Assembly: GCF_000986865.1 (NCBI RefSeq)
Contig: NZ_LAVS01000004.1
Coordinates: 1 to 64,000, forward strand
Origin: Rheinheimera mesophila
GTDB taxonomy: Bacteria; Pseudomonadota; Gammaproteobacteria; Enterobacterales; Alteromonadaceae
Direction of reading: 5' to 3'
Length of the DNA: 64,000 bases
In this document: piece by piece, positions 27,908 to 42,100 of the stretch
Numbering within the stretch: position 1 is the first letter of the stretch
How the letters are laid out: each line of letters begins with the position of its first letter
Made by a program: the position numbers and the translations under genes
Notes under the pieces: generated by a model
The model's database searches: none
The model's input: the letters and a program-made list of their open reading frames with translations, nothing else
What the model was told of the DNA's origin: nothing

Positions 27908-28546
27908 CTATGAATGGGTTGGGGCAATAGTCTGTAACACGGATTTGGCTTCACTGAGCAAGGCTTTGCGTTTGAAAATAAAATGCAAACGACTGCCACC
28001 GGCCTGACGCCATAACACCACGGCACGGATAGCGGCTAATAACAAAGCCCGGACTTTATGCTGCACCAGCGGTTGCTTCAGCAGTTCTGGCTGTCCGGCC
28101 ACCTGAATTCGGGTGCCTAACGAGCTGATGCATTCAACATAAATATCCGCCAGATTGGCGATGATATTTTCATCGGTAATGGCAAAATGCTGCAGTTGCT
28201 GCTCTAAACGGGATAAGCGTTTACCCAGGTTATCCAGATTATCGCGGTTTTTGCTCAGTTTACGCTCCAGCGCAATGACGGACACCACATAACGGGTCAG
28301 TTCAACATCTTTACGCTGATTGTCACCTAACTGCTCGACCAGACACTGATAACCTGCTTTGAGGTTCGCCAGATCCTTGCCATAAATATCCAAAGGTTCA
28401 GCCGGAGATAAGTTCGCGATACTGGCTAAACACAGTTGCAAATCACTAAGCGCGACATCATTAGTGCGGGTGACTTGTTGTAAAAGCTTCAGGGCCTGGC
28501 ACATACCCGCCAGAGCAAGGGTTTGAGTCTCAATACTGTGTTGCAT
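27908..28546 (-). CDS. hflD: High frequency lysogenization protein HflD homologue
   Basis: HflD is an all-helical peripheral membrane protein; in E. coli it binds phage lambda CII and affects lysogeny, while its normal cell role is unclear. The product has 212 residues, typical of the family (E. coli 213). Recognisable segments are ETQTLALAGMCQALKLLQQ at the N-terminus, ERKLSKNRDNLDNLG near residue 94 and RALLLAAIRAVVLWRQ near 165. It is three bases downstream of mnmA and nine upstream of purB, the same order as in E. coli, which makes the identification secure. Confidence 0.94.
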   Translation of the reverse strand: MQHSIETQTLALAGMCQALKLLQQVTRTNDVALSDLQLCLASIANLSPAEPLDIYGKDLANLKAGYQCLVEQLGDNQRKDVELTRYVVSVIALERKLSKNRDNLDNLGKRLSRLEQQLQHFAITDENIIANLADIYVECISSLGTRIQVAGQPELLKQPLVQHKVRALLLAAIRAVVLWRQAGGSRLHFIFKRKALLSEAKSVLQTIAPTHS

Positions 28547-28549
28547 AAA

Positions 28550-29650
28550 TTACTGTATGGCCGAATTGATAATGCCACCACCCAAACAAATCTCATCGCT
28601 GTAAAACACAGCAGACTGACCCGGGGTCACGGCTTTTTGAGGCTGATCAAATACCACAACCACAGTGCCATCCGGCATTGGGGTCAGGGTGCATGGAATA
28701 TCGGTCTGACGATAACGGGTTTTGACCGTGCAGCGAAGTAGCTGCTGCGGTCCTGTGCGGTCGACCCAATGCAATTGATTGGCAACTAAGCCTTTAGAGA
28801 ACATGCTAGGGTGATCATGGCCTTGAGCGACAATCAAACGGTTATTGACCAAATCTTTGGCTACCACATACCAGGGCTGATCATCCCCATCTTTTAAGCC
28901 GCCAATCCGCAAACCTTTGCGCTGGCCTAAAGTGTGATACATCAGGCCATCGTGCTGGCCAATTTTATCGCCGTCTACTGTGTAAATATCACCAGGCTGG
29001 GCTGGTAAATACTTTTGCAGGAAATCTTTAAATTTGCGCTCGCCGATAAAACAGATACCCGTACTGTCTTTTTTATCGTGGGTAACTAAACCTTGTTCTT
29101 CGGCGATGGCGCGTACCAGAGGTTTTTCCAGATGACCGACAGGAAACAGGGTTTGCGCTACATGCTCTTCACCTATGGTGTAGAGGAAATAACTTTGATC
29201 TTTATTGCTGTCCAGTCCGCGCAATAACTGCCAGTGACCGTCGACTTCGCGGCGCTGCACATAATGGCCTGTGGCTATATAGTCGGCACCTAAAGCTTCG
29301 GCAGCAAATTCAAGGAAAGCTTTAAACTTAATCTCCTTGTTGCACATAATATCCGGATTCGGCGTGCGGCCGGCTTTGTATTCGGCCAGGAAATATTCAA
29401 ACACGTTGTCCCAGTATTCAGCGGCAAAGTTGACTTTATGCAGCTTAATACCCAGCTTGTCACAGACCGCCTGAGCATCTTTTAAATCTTCTGCAGCAGC
29501 GCAGTATTCGCTGTCATCATCTTCTTCCCAGTTTTTCATAAACAGGCCTTCGACCTGATAACCTTGCTGCATCAGCAGGTAGGCTGAGACTGAGGAATCC
29601 ACGCCGCCGGACATACCGACTATGACTTTTTTGCTGCTGTTATCTGACAT
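28550..29650 (-). CDS. mnmA: tRNA-specific 2-thiouridylase MnmA
   Basis: MnmA adds sulfur to U34 of tRNA-Lys, -Glu and -Gln, using ATP and persulfide from the TusE relay. The 366-residue protein has the PP-loop SGGVDSS at residues 14-20. The catalytic cysteines are C103 in DIMCNKE and C200 in TGICFIG. A C-terminal beta-barrel follows the HTLGQRKGL motif. It is the second gene of the nudJ-mnmA-hflD-purB block; 75 bases separate it from nudJ with no terminator visible, so co-transcription is likely. Confidence 0.97.
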   Translation of the reverse strand: MSDNSSKKVIVGMSGGVDSSVSAYLLMQQGYQVEGLFMKNWEEDDDSEYCAAAEDLKDAQAVCDKLGIKLHKVNFAAEYWDNVFEYFLAEYKAGRTPNPDIMCNKEIKFKAFLEFAAEALGADYIATGHYVQRREVDGHWQLLRGLDSNKDQSYFLYTIGEEHVAQTLFPVGHLEKPLVRAIAEEQGLVTHDKKDSTGICFIGERKFKDFLQKYLPAQPGDIYTVDGDKIGQHDGLMYHTLGQRKGLRIGGLKDGDDQPWYVVAKDLVNNRLIVAQGHDHPSMFSKGLVANQLHWVDRTGPQQLLRCTVKTRYRQTDIPCTLTPMPDGTVVVVFDQPQKAVTPGQSAVFYSDEICLGGGIINSAIQ

Positions 29651-29725
29651 TACACCGTACTTTTAACTGGCTGGATGGGAACGGGCGCGGATTATAGCAC
29701 CAAATTCTTTGCCAAAAAATGTTAA

Positions 29726-30193
29726 TCAAAGCGAATCTGTGACCACATTTCGGATCTGAGACAGCGGCAGCAACTGGTTTTGCTCAAACTGCGTGATGGC
29801 ATCCAGCACCAGTGGACTACGCACGGGCAGGGCATGAGTGCGTAACTCCTCCAGAGTCAACCAGTGCAAGGCCCTGATATCATCGTCCTGTGGCTGATAG
29901 TGAGTGGGTAACGTAGCAGGGGTAAAGACAAAATTTACCCGCACATAAAAATGATCATTGGCGGCTTTAAGCTGAGAAATACCTAACCAGGCATCAGGGG
30001 CTAAGTCTAAACCAGTTTCTTCCCACAACTCGCGTTTTATGGCACTGACTACATCCTCCTGTTCTTCCACATGACCTGCAGGCTGATTCAGTACCAAAAG
30101 GCCAGAATTTTTATCTTTTTCTTCTACCAATAAATAACGACCCTGAAAATACAACACAGCGGCCACGGTTAAGTGCAATAAAGGTCGGGACAT
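29726..30193 (-). CDS. nudJ: Nudix hydrolase NudJ (phosphatase/HMP-PP hydrolase type)
   Basis: NudJ hydrolyses nucleoside di- and triphosphates and the thiamin precursor HMP pyrophosphate. I take the ATG at 30193, which has AGGAGG 10 bases upstream, giving 155 residues (E. coli 153); the longer frame from 30412 adds 73 residues without family character. The Nudix box is perfect: G40, E46, R54-E55-L56, E58-E59, G61 and L62. Synteny with mnmA, hflD and purB matches E. coli. The start region also faces the divergent icd gene. Confidence 0.93.
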   Translation of the reverse strand: MSRPLLHLTVAAVLYFQGRYLLVEEKDKNSGLLVLNQPAGHVEEQEDVVSAIKRELWEETGLDLAPDAWLGISQLKAANDHFYVRVNFVFTPATLPTHYQPQDDDIRALHWLTLEELRTHALPVRSPLVLDAITQFEQNQLLPLSQIRNVVTDSL

Positions 30194-32799
<2,606 letters not shown>

Positions 32800-32825
32800 T
32801 TTTTTGTCAATTTGATGAAGTAACT

Positions 32826-32849
32826 AAAAGGCGCCTAGTGCGCCTTTTT
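32826..32849 (+). terminator. Rho-independent terminator after icd
   Basis: AAAAGGCGC / GCGCCTTTT (32826-32834 and 32840-32848) with a CTAGT loop ends in a five-base T run. Confidence 0.88.
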
Positions 32850-32860
32850 ACTTAGATATT

Positions 32861-32921
32861 CCCCAACCTAATTGATGTTGCGGCTAGGCGGCAAACGCGC
32901 ACGATGCTGGGAGCATAATGG
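32861..32921 (-). repeat. Half copy of the ~120-bp palindromic repeat, reverse orientation
   Basis: AATTGATGTTGCGG at 32870-32883 is an exact match to the reverse complement of the repeat end at 22541-22664. The following GGCGGCAAACGCG and GGGAGCATA match the arm and inner hairpin loosely. Homology fades after about 32921, so only one half of the element remains. Confidence 0.65.
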
Positions 32922-32952
32922 TCCTCTAGGCATTTGAATTGGAGAGAATAAA

Positions 32953-32981
32953 GAAAAATGCCGGCTTGGGCCGGCATTTCA
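32953..32981 (-). terminator. Terminator after cspD
   Basis: AAATGCCGGC / GCCGGCATTT stem (32956-32965 and 32970-32979) with a TTGG loop; leftward it is followed by a T run (TTTTTC). Confidence 0.85.
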
Positions 32982-33006
32982 TATATGGATAGTGAGCTTC
33001 AGAACC

Positions 33007-33228
33007 TTACTCAGGTTTATGGCCTTCTGGCAGTGCAATATTTACTGCATGTAACCCTTTTGGGCCCTCAGACAGGTCAAATACCACGTCCTGGCCGGCC
33101 TTCAGCGTACGGTAGCCATCCATGTTAATGGTTGAATAATGGGCGAAGATGTCTTCGTCACGGCCATCTTCACGAATAAACCCAAATCCTTTGGCATTAT
33201 TGAACCATTTCACTTTACCGGTAGCCAT
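33007..33228 (-). CDS. cspD: Cold-shock domain protein CspD
   Basis: A 73-residue single cold-shock domain that binds single-stranded nucleic acid. RNP1 KGFGFI is at residues 13-18 and RNP2 DIFAHY at 26-31. In E. coli CspD is a stationary-phase inhibitor of replication initiation encoded next to clpS-clpA, and the same divergent arrangement here supports the symbol over another Csp. GAAGGA precedes the ATG, and a hairpin terminator follows. Confidence 0.92.
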   Translation of the reverse strand: MATGKVKWFNNAKGFGFIREDGRDEDIFAHYSTINMDGYRTLKAGQDVVFDLSEGPKGLHAVNIALPEGHKPE

Positions 33229-33483
33229 ACTACTTCCTTCTCTAAGTTAGCTAAATTCTGTATTCTAAGACGGAGCAACAGGGAGCTGCAGGCAGACTCC
33301 ACCATTTACTGTAGATAATTTGTGCAGCTAGTCAAGTTTTTTACACCCTTGTAAAGGGGCGTTGCAGGTACTATCTATAAGATAAGGCATACAGAGTGGC
33401 CGCAAAGCCTGTAGTGGCTTTGGGTCCGGTGAAAAAATTCATCAATGCAATTTTGATGCTTTGAACAGGCGTGGCTATAGTTT

Positions 33484-33804
33484 ATGAGCGGTTATAAAGA
33501 AAACAACGTAATAGATCACGGAGTAGTGGAGAAAACCCGGCAACAGGTGAAACCTCCTTCTCTGTATAAAGTCATACTGCATAATGATGACTACACCCCG
33601 ATGGATTTTGTCATTGATGTGTTGACCCGGTTTTTTAATATGCAATATGAAAAAGCCAGCGAAATTATGTTGAAAGTGCATTACGAAGGTATGGCGGTTT
33701 GTGGTGTATTTACCGCCGAGGTAGCAGAGACCAAAGTTCAGCAAGTGTCCATTTATGCGAAAGAGCACGAACATCCGTTGTTATGTACGATGGAGCGGGC
33801 TTAA
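33484..33804 (+). CDS. clpS: ATP-dependent Clp protease adaptor ClpS
   Basis: ClpS recognises N-degron substrates (Leu, Phe, Tyr, Trp at the N-terminus) and hands them to ClpAP. The 106-residue product has a flexible N-terminal tail and the ClpS core. Key motifs are [16 protein letters not shown] near residue 28, which holds the N-degron pocket Asn and Asp residues, and [15 protein letters not shown] near 65. The ATG at 33484 has only a weak ribosome site. clpA follows after 48 bases; the two are surely one operon. Confidence 0.96.
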   Translation: MSGYKENNVIDHGVVEKTRQQVKPPSLYKVILHNDDYTPMDFVIDVLTRFFNMQYEKASEIMLKVHYEGMAVCGVFTAEVAETKVQQVSIYAKEHEHPLLCTMERA

Positions 33805-33852
33805 CGCCAAACAACTGCTGTAGTAACTCAGGTGGATTAGGAGTGATGTTGT

Positions 33853-36108
33853 ATGTTGAACAAAGATCTTGAGTTAACCTTAAATCTGGCGTTTCGGTTT
33901 GCGCGGGAAAAACGTCATGAGTACATGACAGTCGAACATTTATTATTAGCGTTGTTGGATAACCCAGCGGCCGGCGAGGCATTGAGATCCTGCGGTGCCA
34001 ATATAGACCGTTTGCGGCTTGATCTGTCGCACTTTATTGATTCAACCACCCCTTTGTTACCTGATGACGATACAGACCGCGACACCCAGCCTACGCTTGG
34101 ATTTCAGCGTGTGCTGCAACGTGCCGTGTTTCATGTGCAGTCCTCAGGTAAGTCGGAAGTCACAGGAGCTAACGTCCTGGTCGCTATTTTCAGCGAGCAG
34201 GAATCACAGGCTGTGTATTTGCTGAAAAAAATCGACATCAGCCGGCTGGATATCGTCAATTACATTTCGCATGGCGTGATTAAAACCGAAAAAATTGAGC
34301 ACCAGGACGAGCAGCAGGATGAAAACGGTGATGTGCAGATTGATGAAAATAAATACCTGGAAAGTTTCACCGCCAATCTGAATATTCTGGCGAAAAATGG
34401 TCAGATCGATCCTCTGGTTGGCCGGGATATGGAGCTGGAACGCACTATTCAGGTGCTGTGCCGTCGTAAGAAAAATAACCCCTTGTTGGTCGGCGAAGCT
34501 GGGGTGGGTAAAACTGCCATTGCCGAAGGTCTGGCCTACCGCATTGTGAATAATCAGGTGCCTGACGTCATTGCCAATGCCACCATTTATTCGCTGGACA
34601 TGGGCTCGTTGCTGGCAGGTACTAAATACCGTGGTGATTTTGAGAAACGCTTAAAATCCTTGCTGAAAGAAATCGAAAGCGAAAAAGATGCAGTGTTGTT
34701 TATTGACGAAATTCATACCGTCATTGGTGCTGGTGCTGCATCCGGTGGTGTGATGGACGCCTCTAATCTGATTAAACCTCTGCTCTCCAGTGGCCGCCTG
34801 CGTTGCATAGGGTCCACCACCTATCAGGAGTTTAAAAACATCTTTGAAAAAGATACAGCGCTGGTGCGCCGTTTCCAGAAAATTGATGTGGTGGAGCCCA
34901 GTGTCGATGACACTACGCAAATTCTGCAAGGTTTAAAAGAGCGCTACGAAGCGCACCATGGGGTACGTTACACCCAAAAAGCGCTGCGTGCTGCCGCAGA
35001 GCTGTCGGCCAAATACATCAACGAGCGGCATCTGCCGGATAAAGCCATAGATGTGATTGACGAAGCCGGAGCCAGTCAGCGTTTATTGCCTGTGTCGAAA
35101 CGGAAAAAAGTGATTAATGTGCCGGAAATTGAGCACATTATTGCCAAAATGGCACGTATTCCGGAGAAGTCCGTGTCGGCTTCTGATAAAGATGTGCTGG
35201 CCAACTTAGACCGCAACTTAAAAATGGTGGTGTTTGGTCAGGACGAGCCTATTGAAGTGTTAACTTCGGCGATTCGTTTATCCCGCTCTGGTTTGGGCAA
35301 TGAAGAAAAACCTATAGGGAACTTCTTATTCGCAGGTCCTACCGGGGTAGGTAAAACGGAGGTGACAAAGCAACTGGCCAAAATCATGGGCGTTGAGTTG
35401 CTGCGCTTTGATATGTCCGAGTACATGGAACGTCATGCCGTCAGTCGTTTGATTGGTGCACCGCCGGGTTATGTCGGTTTTGATCAGGGTGGTTTGCTGA
35501 CCGATGCGGTATCAAAACACCCTTATTCAGTGGTGCTGCTGGACGAAATCGAAAAGGCCCATACCGACATTTACAACATTTTGTTGCAGGTGATGGATCA
35601 TGGGACCTTAACGGACAACAGTGGCCGTAAAGTTGATTTTCGTAATGTGATTCTGGTGATGACCACCAATGCCGGTGTACAGGAGACGGTGCGTAAAACC
35701 ATCGGCTTTAAACAGCAGGATCACAGCCACGACGCCTTAGCCGAGATTAACCGGACTTTTAGTCCTGAGTTCAGAAACCGTTTAGATGGCATCATTTGGT
35801 TTAAACATTTAGCCCGCGACATTATTCTGCAGATTGTCGATAAGTTTGTCTGCGACTTGCAGGTGCAACTGGATAAAAAGCAAGTGTCAATGGAATTGTC
35901 TGGTGCTGCCCGTCAATGGCTGGCTGACAAAGGTTATGATCAGGCGATGGGGGCCCGTCCAATGGCTCGGGTCATTCAGGAGCAACTGAAAAAACCTTTG
36001 GCCAACGAAATACTGTTTGGCCGTCTGGCCAATGGCGGCGATGTGCGTGTTGATCTGAAAGGCGACGAGCTGGAGTTTGACTATAACGAAGAGGCGATAC
36101 CCGCCTGA
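33853..36108 (+). CDS. clpA: ATP-dependent Clp protease ATP-binding subunit ClpA
   Basis: ClpA is the AAA+ unfoldase that feeds proteins into the ClpP chamber. The 751-residue product has an N-domain that docks ClpS (residues about 1-140), then AAA-1 with Walker A GEAGVGKT near 214 and AAA-2 with GPTGVGKT near 495. Walker B motifs VLFIDEIH and VLLDEIEKAH are present, and a C-terminal domain completes the chain. An acidic Gln/Asp/Glu-rich linker lies at about 150-170. TAGGAG lies 10 bases before the ATG. A strong terminator follows. Confidence 0.98.
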   Translation: MLNKDLELTLNLAFRFAREKRHEYMTVEHLLLALLDNPAAGEALRSCGANIDRLRLDLSHFIDSTTPLLPDDDTDRDTQPTLGFQRVLQRAVFHVQSSGKSEVTGANVLVAIFSEQESQAVYLLKKIDISRLDIVNYISHGVIKTEKIEHQDEQQDENGDVQIDENKYLESFTANLNILAKNGQIDPLVGRDMELERTIQVLCRRKKNNPLLVGEAGVGKTAIAEGLAYRIVNNQVPDVIANATIYSLDMGSLLAGTKYRGDFEKRLKSLLKEIESEKDAVLFIDEIHTVIGAGAASGGVMDASNLIKPLLSSGRLRCIGSTTYQEFKNIFEKDTALVRRFQKIDVVEPSVDDTTQILQGLKERYEAHHGVRYTQKALRAAAELSAKYINERHLPDKAIDVIDEAGASQRLLPVSKRKKVINVPEIEHIIAKMARIPEKSVSASDKDVLANLDRNLKMVVFGQDEPIEVLTSAIRLSRSGLGNEEKPIGNFLFAGPTGVGKTEVTKQLAKIMGVELLRFDMSEYMERHAVSRLIGAPPGYVGFDQGGLLTDAVSKHPYSVVLLDEIEKAHTDIYNILLQVMDHGTLTDNSGRKVDFRNVILVMTTNAGVQETVRKTIGFKQQDHSHDALAEINRTFSPEFRNRLDGIIWFKHLARDIILQIVDKFVCDLQVQLDKKQVSMELSGAARQWLADKGYDQAMGARPMARVIQEQLKKPLANEILFGRLANGGDVRVDLKGDELEFDYNEEAIPA

Positions 36109-36133
36109 AACTGAGTCATGCTATTGATATACG

Positions 36134-36160
36134 AAAAACCCGGCTTGGCCGGGTTTTTCT
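36134..36160 (+). terminator. Rho-independent terminator after clpA
   Basis: AAAAACCCGGC / GCCGGGTTTTT with a 3-base loop. The T-run works rightward and the A-run makes it usable leftward for infA. Confidence 0.9.
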
Positions 36161-36211
36161 TTATTCCGAATGCAGCAAATAGCCTGTAACGCTATCTGGT
36201 TCCATCAAATC

Positions 36212-36430
<219 letters not shown>

Positions 36431-36525
36431 TCAGCGTGCCAGCCTCTTATTTAAATTCATCAGTTCAAAAAACTGCCGCAGATTTTGCCGAAAAAGGGCA
36501 GATAAGTAAAGCAACATAGACAGAT

Positions 36526-37239
36526 TTAGCAAAATGACAGCCATTCTCCGGCTATAAAACGTTGTTGTGGCAAAAACTTTGCTTTGTAATTCATTTTTTG
36601 ACAGTGCTGGATGTAATAACCCAGATACACAAACTGGATTGTTTCCGCTTTTGCCTGCTCAATCAGCGCCAGGATAGCCAGAGTGCCAAACGCCAGCGCA
36701 TGACCGGTCTGATAAAAAGTATAAACAGCGGAAAAGGCATCCGGGGTGCAATCCACGACGGTTACCGCCACCAGTTGATCGTCCAGATATTGCTCCAGAA
36801 ACTGTATTTTCAACCAGTTGGCTTGCCACAGATACGACATTTGCTCCGGACTGGTCGGTGACATCGAACTGCCGGCATGTTTGCTGTCGATGTAAGACTG
36901 GTAAAGAGCATAGTATTTTTCAGTGCAGTTATTTTTATCTTCAGTCTGTGCCCATTGATAGCGCCACTGACTGCGTTTTGCTTTGCTCCAGAGCCGGCGC
37001 TGGCTGCTGCTGAGTTGAACCTCTGTCGCTTTAAGTCGTACTGACTGGCACTGCTGGCAGCCTTCACAGTAGGTGGTATAAATTTGTTCGCCACTGCGTC
37101 TGAAATTCAGTGTCAGCAGTTGTTGGTAGAATTCAGCGCTCAGAGGCTCATCCGGTAAGGTAAACAACAGGCGCTCTTGTCGATCTGGCAGATAATTGCA
37201 TTGTTGCTGCTGACTGACTCCAAGTTTTAAGCCTGACAT
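36526..37239 (-). CDS. bpt: Aspartate/glutamate leucyltransferase (Bpt)
   Basis: Bpt moves leucine from leucyl-tRNA onto N-terminal Asp or Glu, creating a degron for ClpS-ClpAP. The 237-residue product has the ATE-family N-terminal cysteine cluster, YTTYCEGCQQCQSVR near residues 56-70, and the C-terminal YLGYYIQHCQKMNYKAKF motif. It starts one base after the aat stop, and its ribosome site GGAG lies within the last aat codons, so the pair is translationally coupled. The symbol ate is also used for this family; the bacterial type is Bpt. Confidence 0.93.
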   Translation of the reverse strand: MSGLKLGVSQQQQCNYLPDRQERLLFTLPDEPLSAEFYQQLLTLNFRRSGEQIYTTYCEGCQQCQSVRLKATEVQLSSSQRRLWSKAKRSQWRYQWAQTEDKNNCTEKYYALYQSYIDSKHAGSSMSPTSPEQMSYLWQANWLKIQFLEQYLDDQLVAVTVVDCTPDAFSAVYTFYQTGHALAFGTLAILALIEQAKAETIQFVYLGYYIQHCQKMNYKAKFLPQQRFIAGEWLSFC

Positions 37240-37240
37240 C

Positions 37241-37951
37241 TTAAAGCTCCAACTCTATATCCTTTGCTTGCCAGCTATCCGCTGGACAGGGTAGCGTTTT
37301 ATGATTCGCCAGCAAAGTCAGATAAGTCCGACGCGAAAGAGGCTCGGCCCCTAACTGTTGAAGAAAAGGATTCATCATCTGACAATCAATATAGCCTGTG
37401 GCAAAGGTGGATAAATGCTGCTGTAACGCCACCAGTGCTATTTTTGCCGTATTGGGCTGGGTATTAAACATGGATTCGCCACAAAATAGCTGCCCTACCA
37501 TCACGCCATAACAACCACCAACCAACTCATCATCAGACCAAATCTCAACACTATGGGCATGGCCTTGCTGATGCAAGGTAATATAGGCCTGCTGAATATC
37601 CGGAACTATCCAGGTGCCTTGTTGCGTTGGACGAGGGGCACTGCAGGCTTTGATCACCGCAGCGAAAGCCCTGTTAATACTGATCCGAAAGTCTGCATGA
37701 TGCAGGACTTTTCGCAGTGTGCGATTGGGTTTTAATACACCTGGTCTGAACATAGCTCGCTGGGAGGGACTCCACCACAACAGTGGATCACCGGGGCTAA
37801 ACCAGGGAAAAATGCCGTTTTGATAGGCCTTGAGTAAACGCTGTGGCGATAAGTCACCGCCCATCGCCAACAAGCCGTCCGGTTCAGTCAGCGCCTGACT
37901 GACCGGAGGAAACTCAAAAGAGGTCGCTGATAATTCAGGTAAATAGATCAC
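37241..37951 (-). CDS. aat: Leucyl/phenylalanyl-tRNA-protein transferase (Aat)
   Basis: Aat attaches Leu or Phe from aminoacyl-tRNA to N-terminal Lys or Arg, producing N-degron substrates. The 236-residue product has the family signatures PDGLLAMGGDLSPQRLL near residue 24, GIFPWFSPGDPLLWWSP near 46 and VEIWSDDELVGGCYGV near 135. The start is GTG at 37951, preceded by AAGG. It is 26 bases downstream of trxB and one base upstream of bpt; in E. coli aat sits in the infA-aat-cydC-cydD-trxB segment, so the neighbourhood is conserved minus cydDC. Confidence 0.96.
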   Translation of the reverse strand: MIYLPELSATSFEFPPVSQALTEPDGLLAMGGDLSPQRLLKAYQNGIFPWFSPGDPLLWWSPSQRAMFRPGVLKPNRTLRKVLHHADFRISINRAFAAVIKACSAPRPTQQGTWIVPDIQQAYITLHQQGHAHSVEIWSDDELVGGCYGVMVGQLFCGESMFNTQPNTAKIALVALQQHLSTFATGYIDCQMMNPFLQQLGAEPLSRRTYLTLLANHKTLPCPADSWQAKDIELEL

Positions 37952-37977
37952 CCTTATTTACCTTTGTCGCTGCGACA

Positions 37978-38937
<960 letters not shown>

Positions 38938-39068
38938 TTACTCCGGCATTTAAATTCAATAAGGTATTCAGTTGATTCGTTAATGGGGCCGATTTTATGG
39001 CATTGCAATAGCGAGATAAAGCACAACTGTATTTTTTCCAATTCAGGCTCTGGCAAGGAGGCCGGGCT

Positions 39069-39119
39069 ATGGTATTGTTTGTTTACACCTATTGGCTGTG
39101 GTTCCTCTGCTGGGGTTGA
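39069..39119 (+). CDS. Candidate 16-residue hydrophobic small protein
   Basis: A 17-codon frame (ATG to TGA) encodes MVLFVYTYWLWFLCWG, almost entirely hydrophobic and aromatic. It is preceded by a perfect AAGGAGG Shine-Dalgarno at 39055-39061 with a 7-base spacer, which is stronger than that of most genes here. It ends 48 bases before the sensor-kinase start. It could be a small membrane protein or a leader peptide for the kinase. Chance cannot be excluded at this length, and no family is recognised. Confidence 0.35.
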   Translation: MVLFVYTYWLWFLCWG

Positions 39120-39167
39120 ATTTGCATCAGGTTTTTTTGTGTTTACTCGGACCGGAGAGCTGAATAG

Positions 39168-42100
39168 ATGATGATCCGGTGGTCCTCTGTGCTGCTCATC
39201 TTTTGGCTGCTATGCGGCAGTTTTGCTCTATTTGCTCAAACGCATTTCACCCGTCTGAGCGTCGATGATGGTTTGCCCAATGCCAGTATTTACCGGATAG
39301 TGCAGGATAAAGACGGGTATATCTGGCTGGGTTCTACCAATACAGGCCTGTTGCGATACAACGGCTACGAACTGGAAGCTTTTGATGTGCTGCCTGCATC
39401 TGTCAGTCAGAACATCCTGGTGCCGGATATTGATGCACTGCTGATGGACGGACAAGGCCAGCTCTGGATTGGCAGTTGGGGCATGGGGCTGAGCAAAGTC
39501 AATACCCACACCGGGCAAGTCTCGTATTATTCTGCCAGTCCTGACAGCGCTTTAGTGTTAAGTAGTAACTACATTCAGAGTTTATTACTGGATAAAAATG
39601 GTGGGCTCTGGATAGGAACCAACAAAGGGTTGCAGCTATTGCACCCGGACGGCACCTTAGAGCAGATAGGGGCACAAGACTCGGCGCAGCCGCTGGTTCA
39701 TCCACGGATCTGGGCGCTGGCTCAGACTGACGATCACAGCATCTGGATTGCAACCAGCGAGGGGCTGCATCGTTGGACTGCAGAACAAGGACTCAGTAAG
39801 CCGTATCAGGCCTTTGGTCCGCATAGTATCAATAATGAAATGCGTACTTTATATGCTCATGGCAATGAGTTATGGGTAGGAGGGCGCAGCTCATTATTTA
39901 AATTTGACCCTGCTTCGTCTGAGTTTACATCTGTTCCTTTTTTCGATGATGCGGTCAGTCCTATTATCAATGCACTTGAAGCGGATCAGCAGGGGAACTT
40001 GTTGGTCGGTACTTTTGATGGGGTCTATAAGGTCTCCCTGACTTCTGGTGCCTTTGAAGCTTTTTCTGACAGCAAACAATTACTCGCTGGTATTAACGTG
40101 CGTTCTTTGCTGGTCGATCGCAGTGGTTTGTTGTGGGTTGGCAGCAGGGAGCGGGGTCTATTTTATGGCCGGCATCAACCTTCGGCTTTTACTGATTTAA
40201 CCCGCTGGAGCCCGCAAGCTGCTGCTTTGGCTCAACAGCAGTGGACCGCGGTAAAGGTGGAAGATGACATGCTGTGGTTGGGAAGCTCGGATCAGCTTTA
40301 TCGGCTCAACAGAAAAACCGGAGCTGTACTGTCTGTTGCGATGCCAGCCCGGGTCAATGCCATCACCAGATCCGCTCAGGGAGACCTCTATATAGGTTCA
40401 GACACAGGTTTGTGGCAATTTGATGAAGACAAGCAACAACTGCGGCAACTGGATTCAGGACAAAACAGAGCCGGTACTCAGTGGCAAAACGTGCGTGATT
40501 TGGTTAGCTTGTCAGATGGCAGCTTGTGGTTGGGATTATGGCAAAACGGTCTGATGCGCTGGGATCCGGCCGGTCGTCATCAATTCTGGTTACAGGATAT
40601 GGCTCAGCAGAAAGTGGGAGATGCGGTGCAGGTGGTGCAAGAGATCCAGGGTAAGATTTGGATAGGCACCCGTTATTCCGGACTGTTTATGCTTGACCCC
40701 TCCAACGGCGAATTACGTTCGATGACAGAGTTGGTGCCAGTTGAGCAGGCGCTGGATATCCAATGTATAGCACAGGGACCGGACGAGACTATCTTGGTAT
40801 GCAGCCGTAGCGGATTACTCAGCCTGGATCTGAAAAACCGTATAGTGTCGGGTTTAGGGGAGGTATTTCATCTGCCTAAAGCTGAATTATTGGGCGCCTA
40901 TACGGATAGACAGAACAATATCTGGTTGTTATCGGCACAGGGTTTAAGTTTAAAACCTTACCAGCAAGAGCGTTTGATCACCTTCACCGAGCAGGATGGC
41001 TTGAAAAACAAGGAAATGATTTTTAAAGCTTTTTCGGTGTCAAAACGAGGGAACTTGTATCTGGCCACAGCCGGAGGTTTGTCTATCGTCCATGCAGATC
41101 TGCTCTGGCTGAATCATCATAAAAGTACAACCCAGGTCTCTGCTATCTGGATTGATCAGAAAAAACTAAAACCCGCTATTATGCAAAACTCCTGGTCCAG
41201 GATTGAATTAAAGCCCGGCCAGAGCATCAGTCTGGAATTGGCTAGTCTGGATTACCACGATCCTAAACGGAATCAGTTTATTTACCAACTGGAAGGTGTT
41301 GATAATGGCTGGCAATACAGCACGGGTTACACCAAAGTCAATTACAGTCAGTTAGAGCCCGGAACTTATCAGTTTAAAGCTCTGGGTTCGAATCAACATG
41401 CGTTGTTTTCGGACCAACCCTATCTGCTTACTTTCGAGGTCTTACCGTTGTGGTGGCAGCGTGGCTGGGTGATCGCTGTGCTTGGCTTGTTGCTGCTGTT
41501 GCTGTTAGCTGGCGGGCATGCTTACCGGCTACGCCATATGCGACAAATTAATAAGCTGTTGCAGCACTCAGTGCAGGAAAGGGCCTATAACCAGACAGTT
41601 CTGCAAACTATGGTGGAAGAGCGGACTAAAGCGCTGCAGGACAGCTCGGCGACTTTGTCGTTGCGAACCCGGCAGTTGGAGGTCAGTTTGTCGCAGTTGG
41701 CTGAAAATAACAGAGAGCTAAAAAGGTTAAACAGCTTAAAGGATGAGTTTATTTCAACGGTCAGTCATGAGCTGCGCACACCTTTGACGTCGATCCGCGG
41801 CGCTGTCGGATTGCTTGCCAGTAAAGCCGTCGCTGAGGGCTCTGAACATTATCAGCAGTTGTTACAAACAGCACTGGGGAACAGTGAACGCTTGTCTCAA
41901 CTGATTAATGATTTATTGGATCTGCAGAAGTTTGAATCAGGCAATTTTAGTTTATCTTTTGCTAATACTGCGATGAAACAACTGGTGTTACAGGCTGTTG
42001 AAAGCATAGCCCCTTATGCAGCGAAGTATCAGGTGAGTATCCAGACTCAGTTAGCGGATTGTCAGGTGATGGCGGACCCGACCCGGATCAGGCAAGTGGT

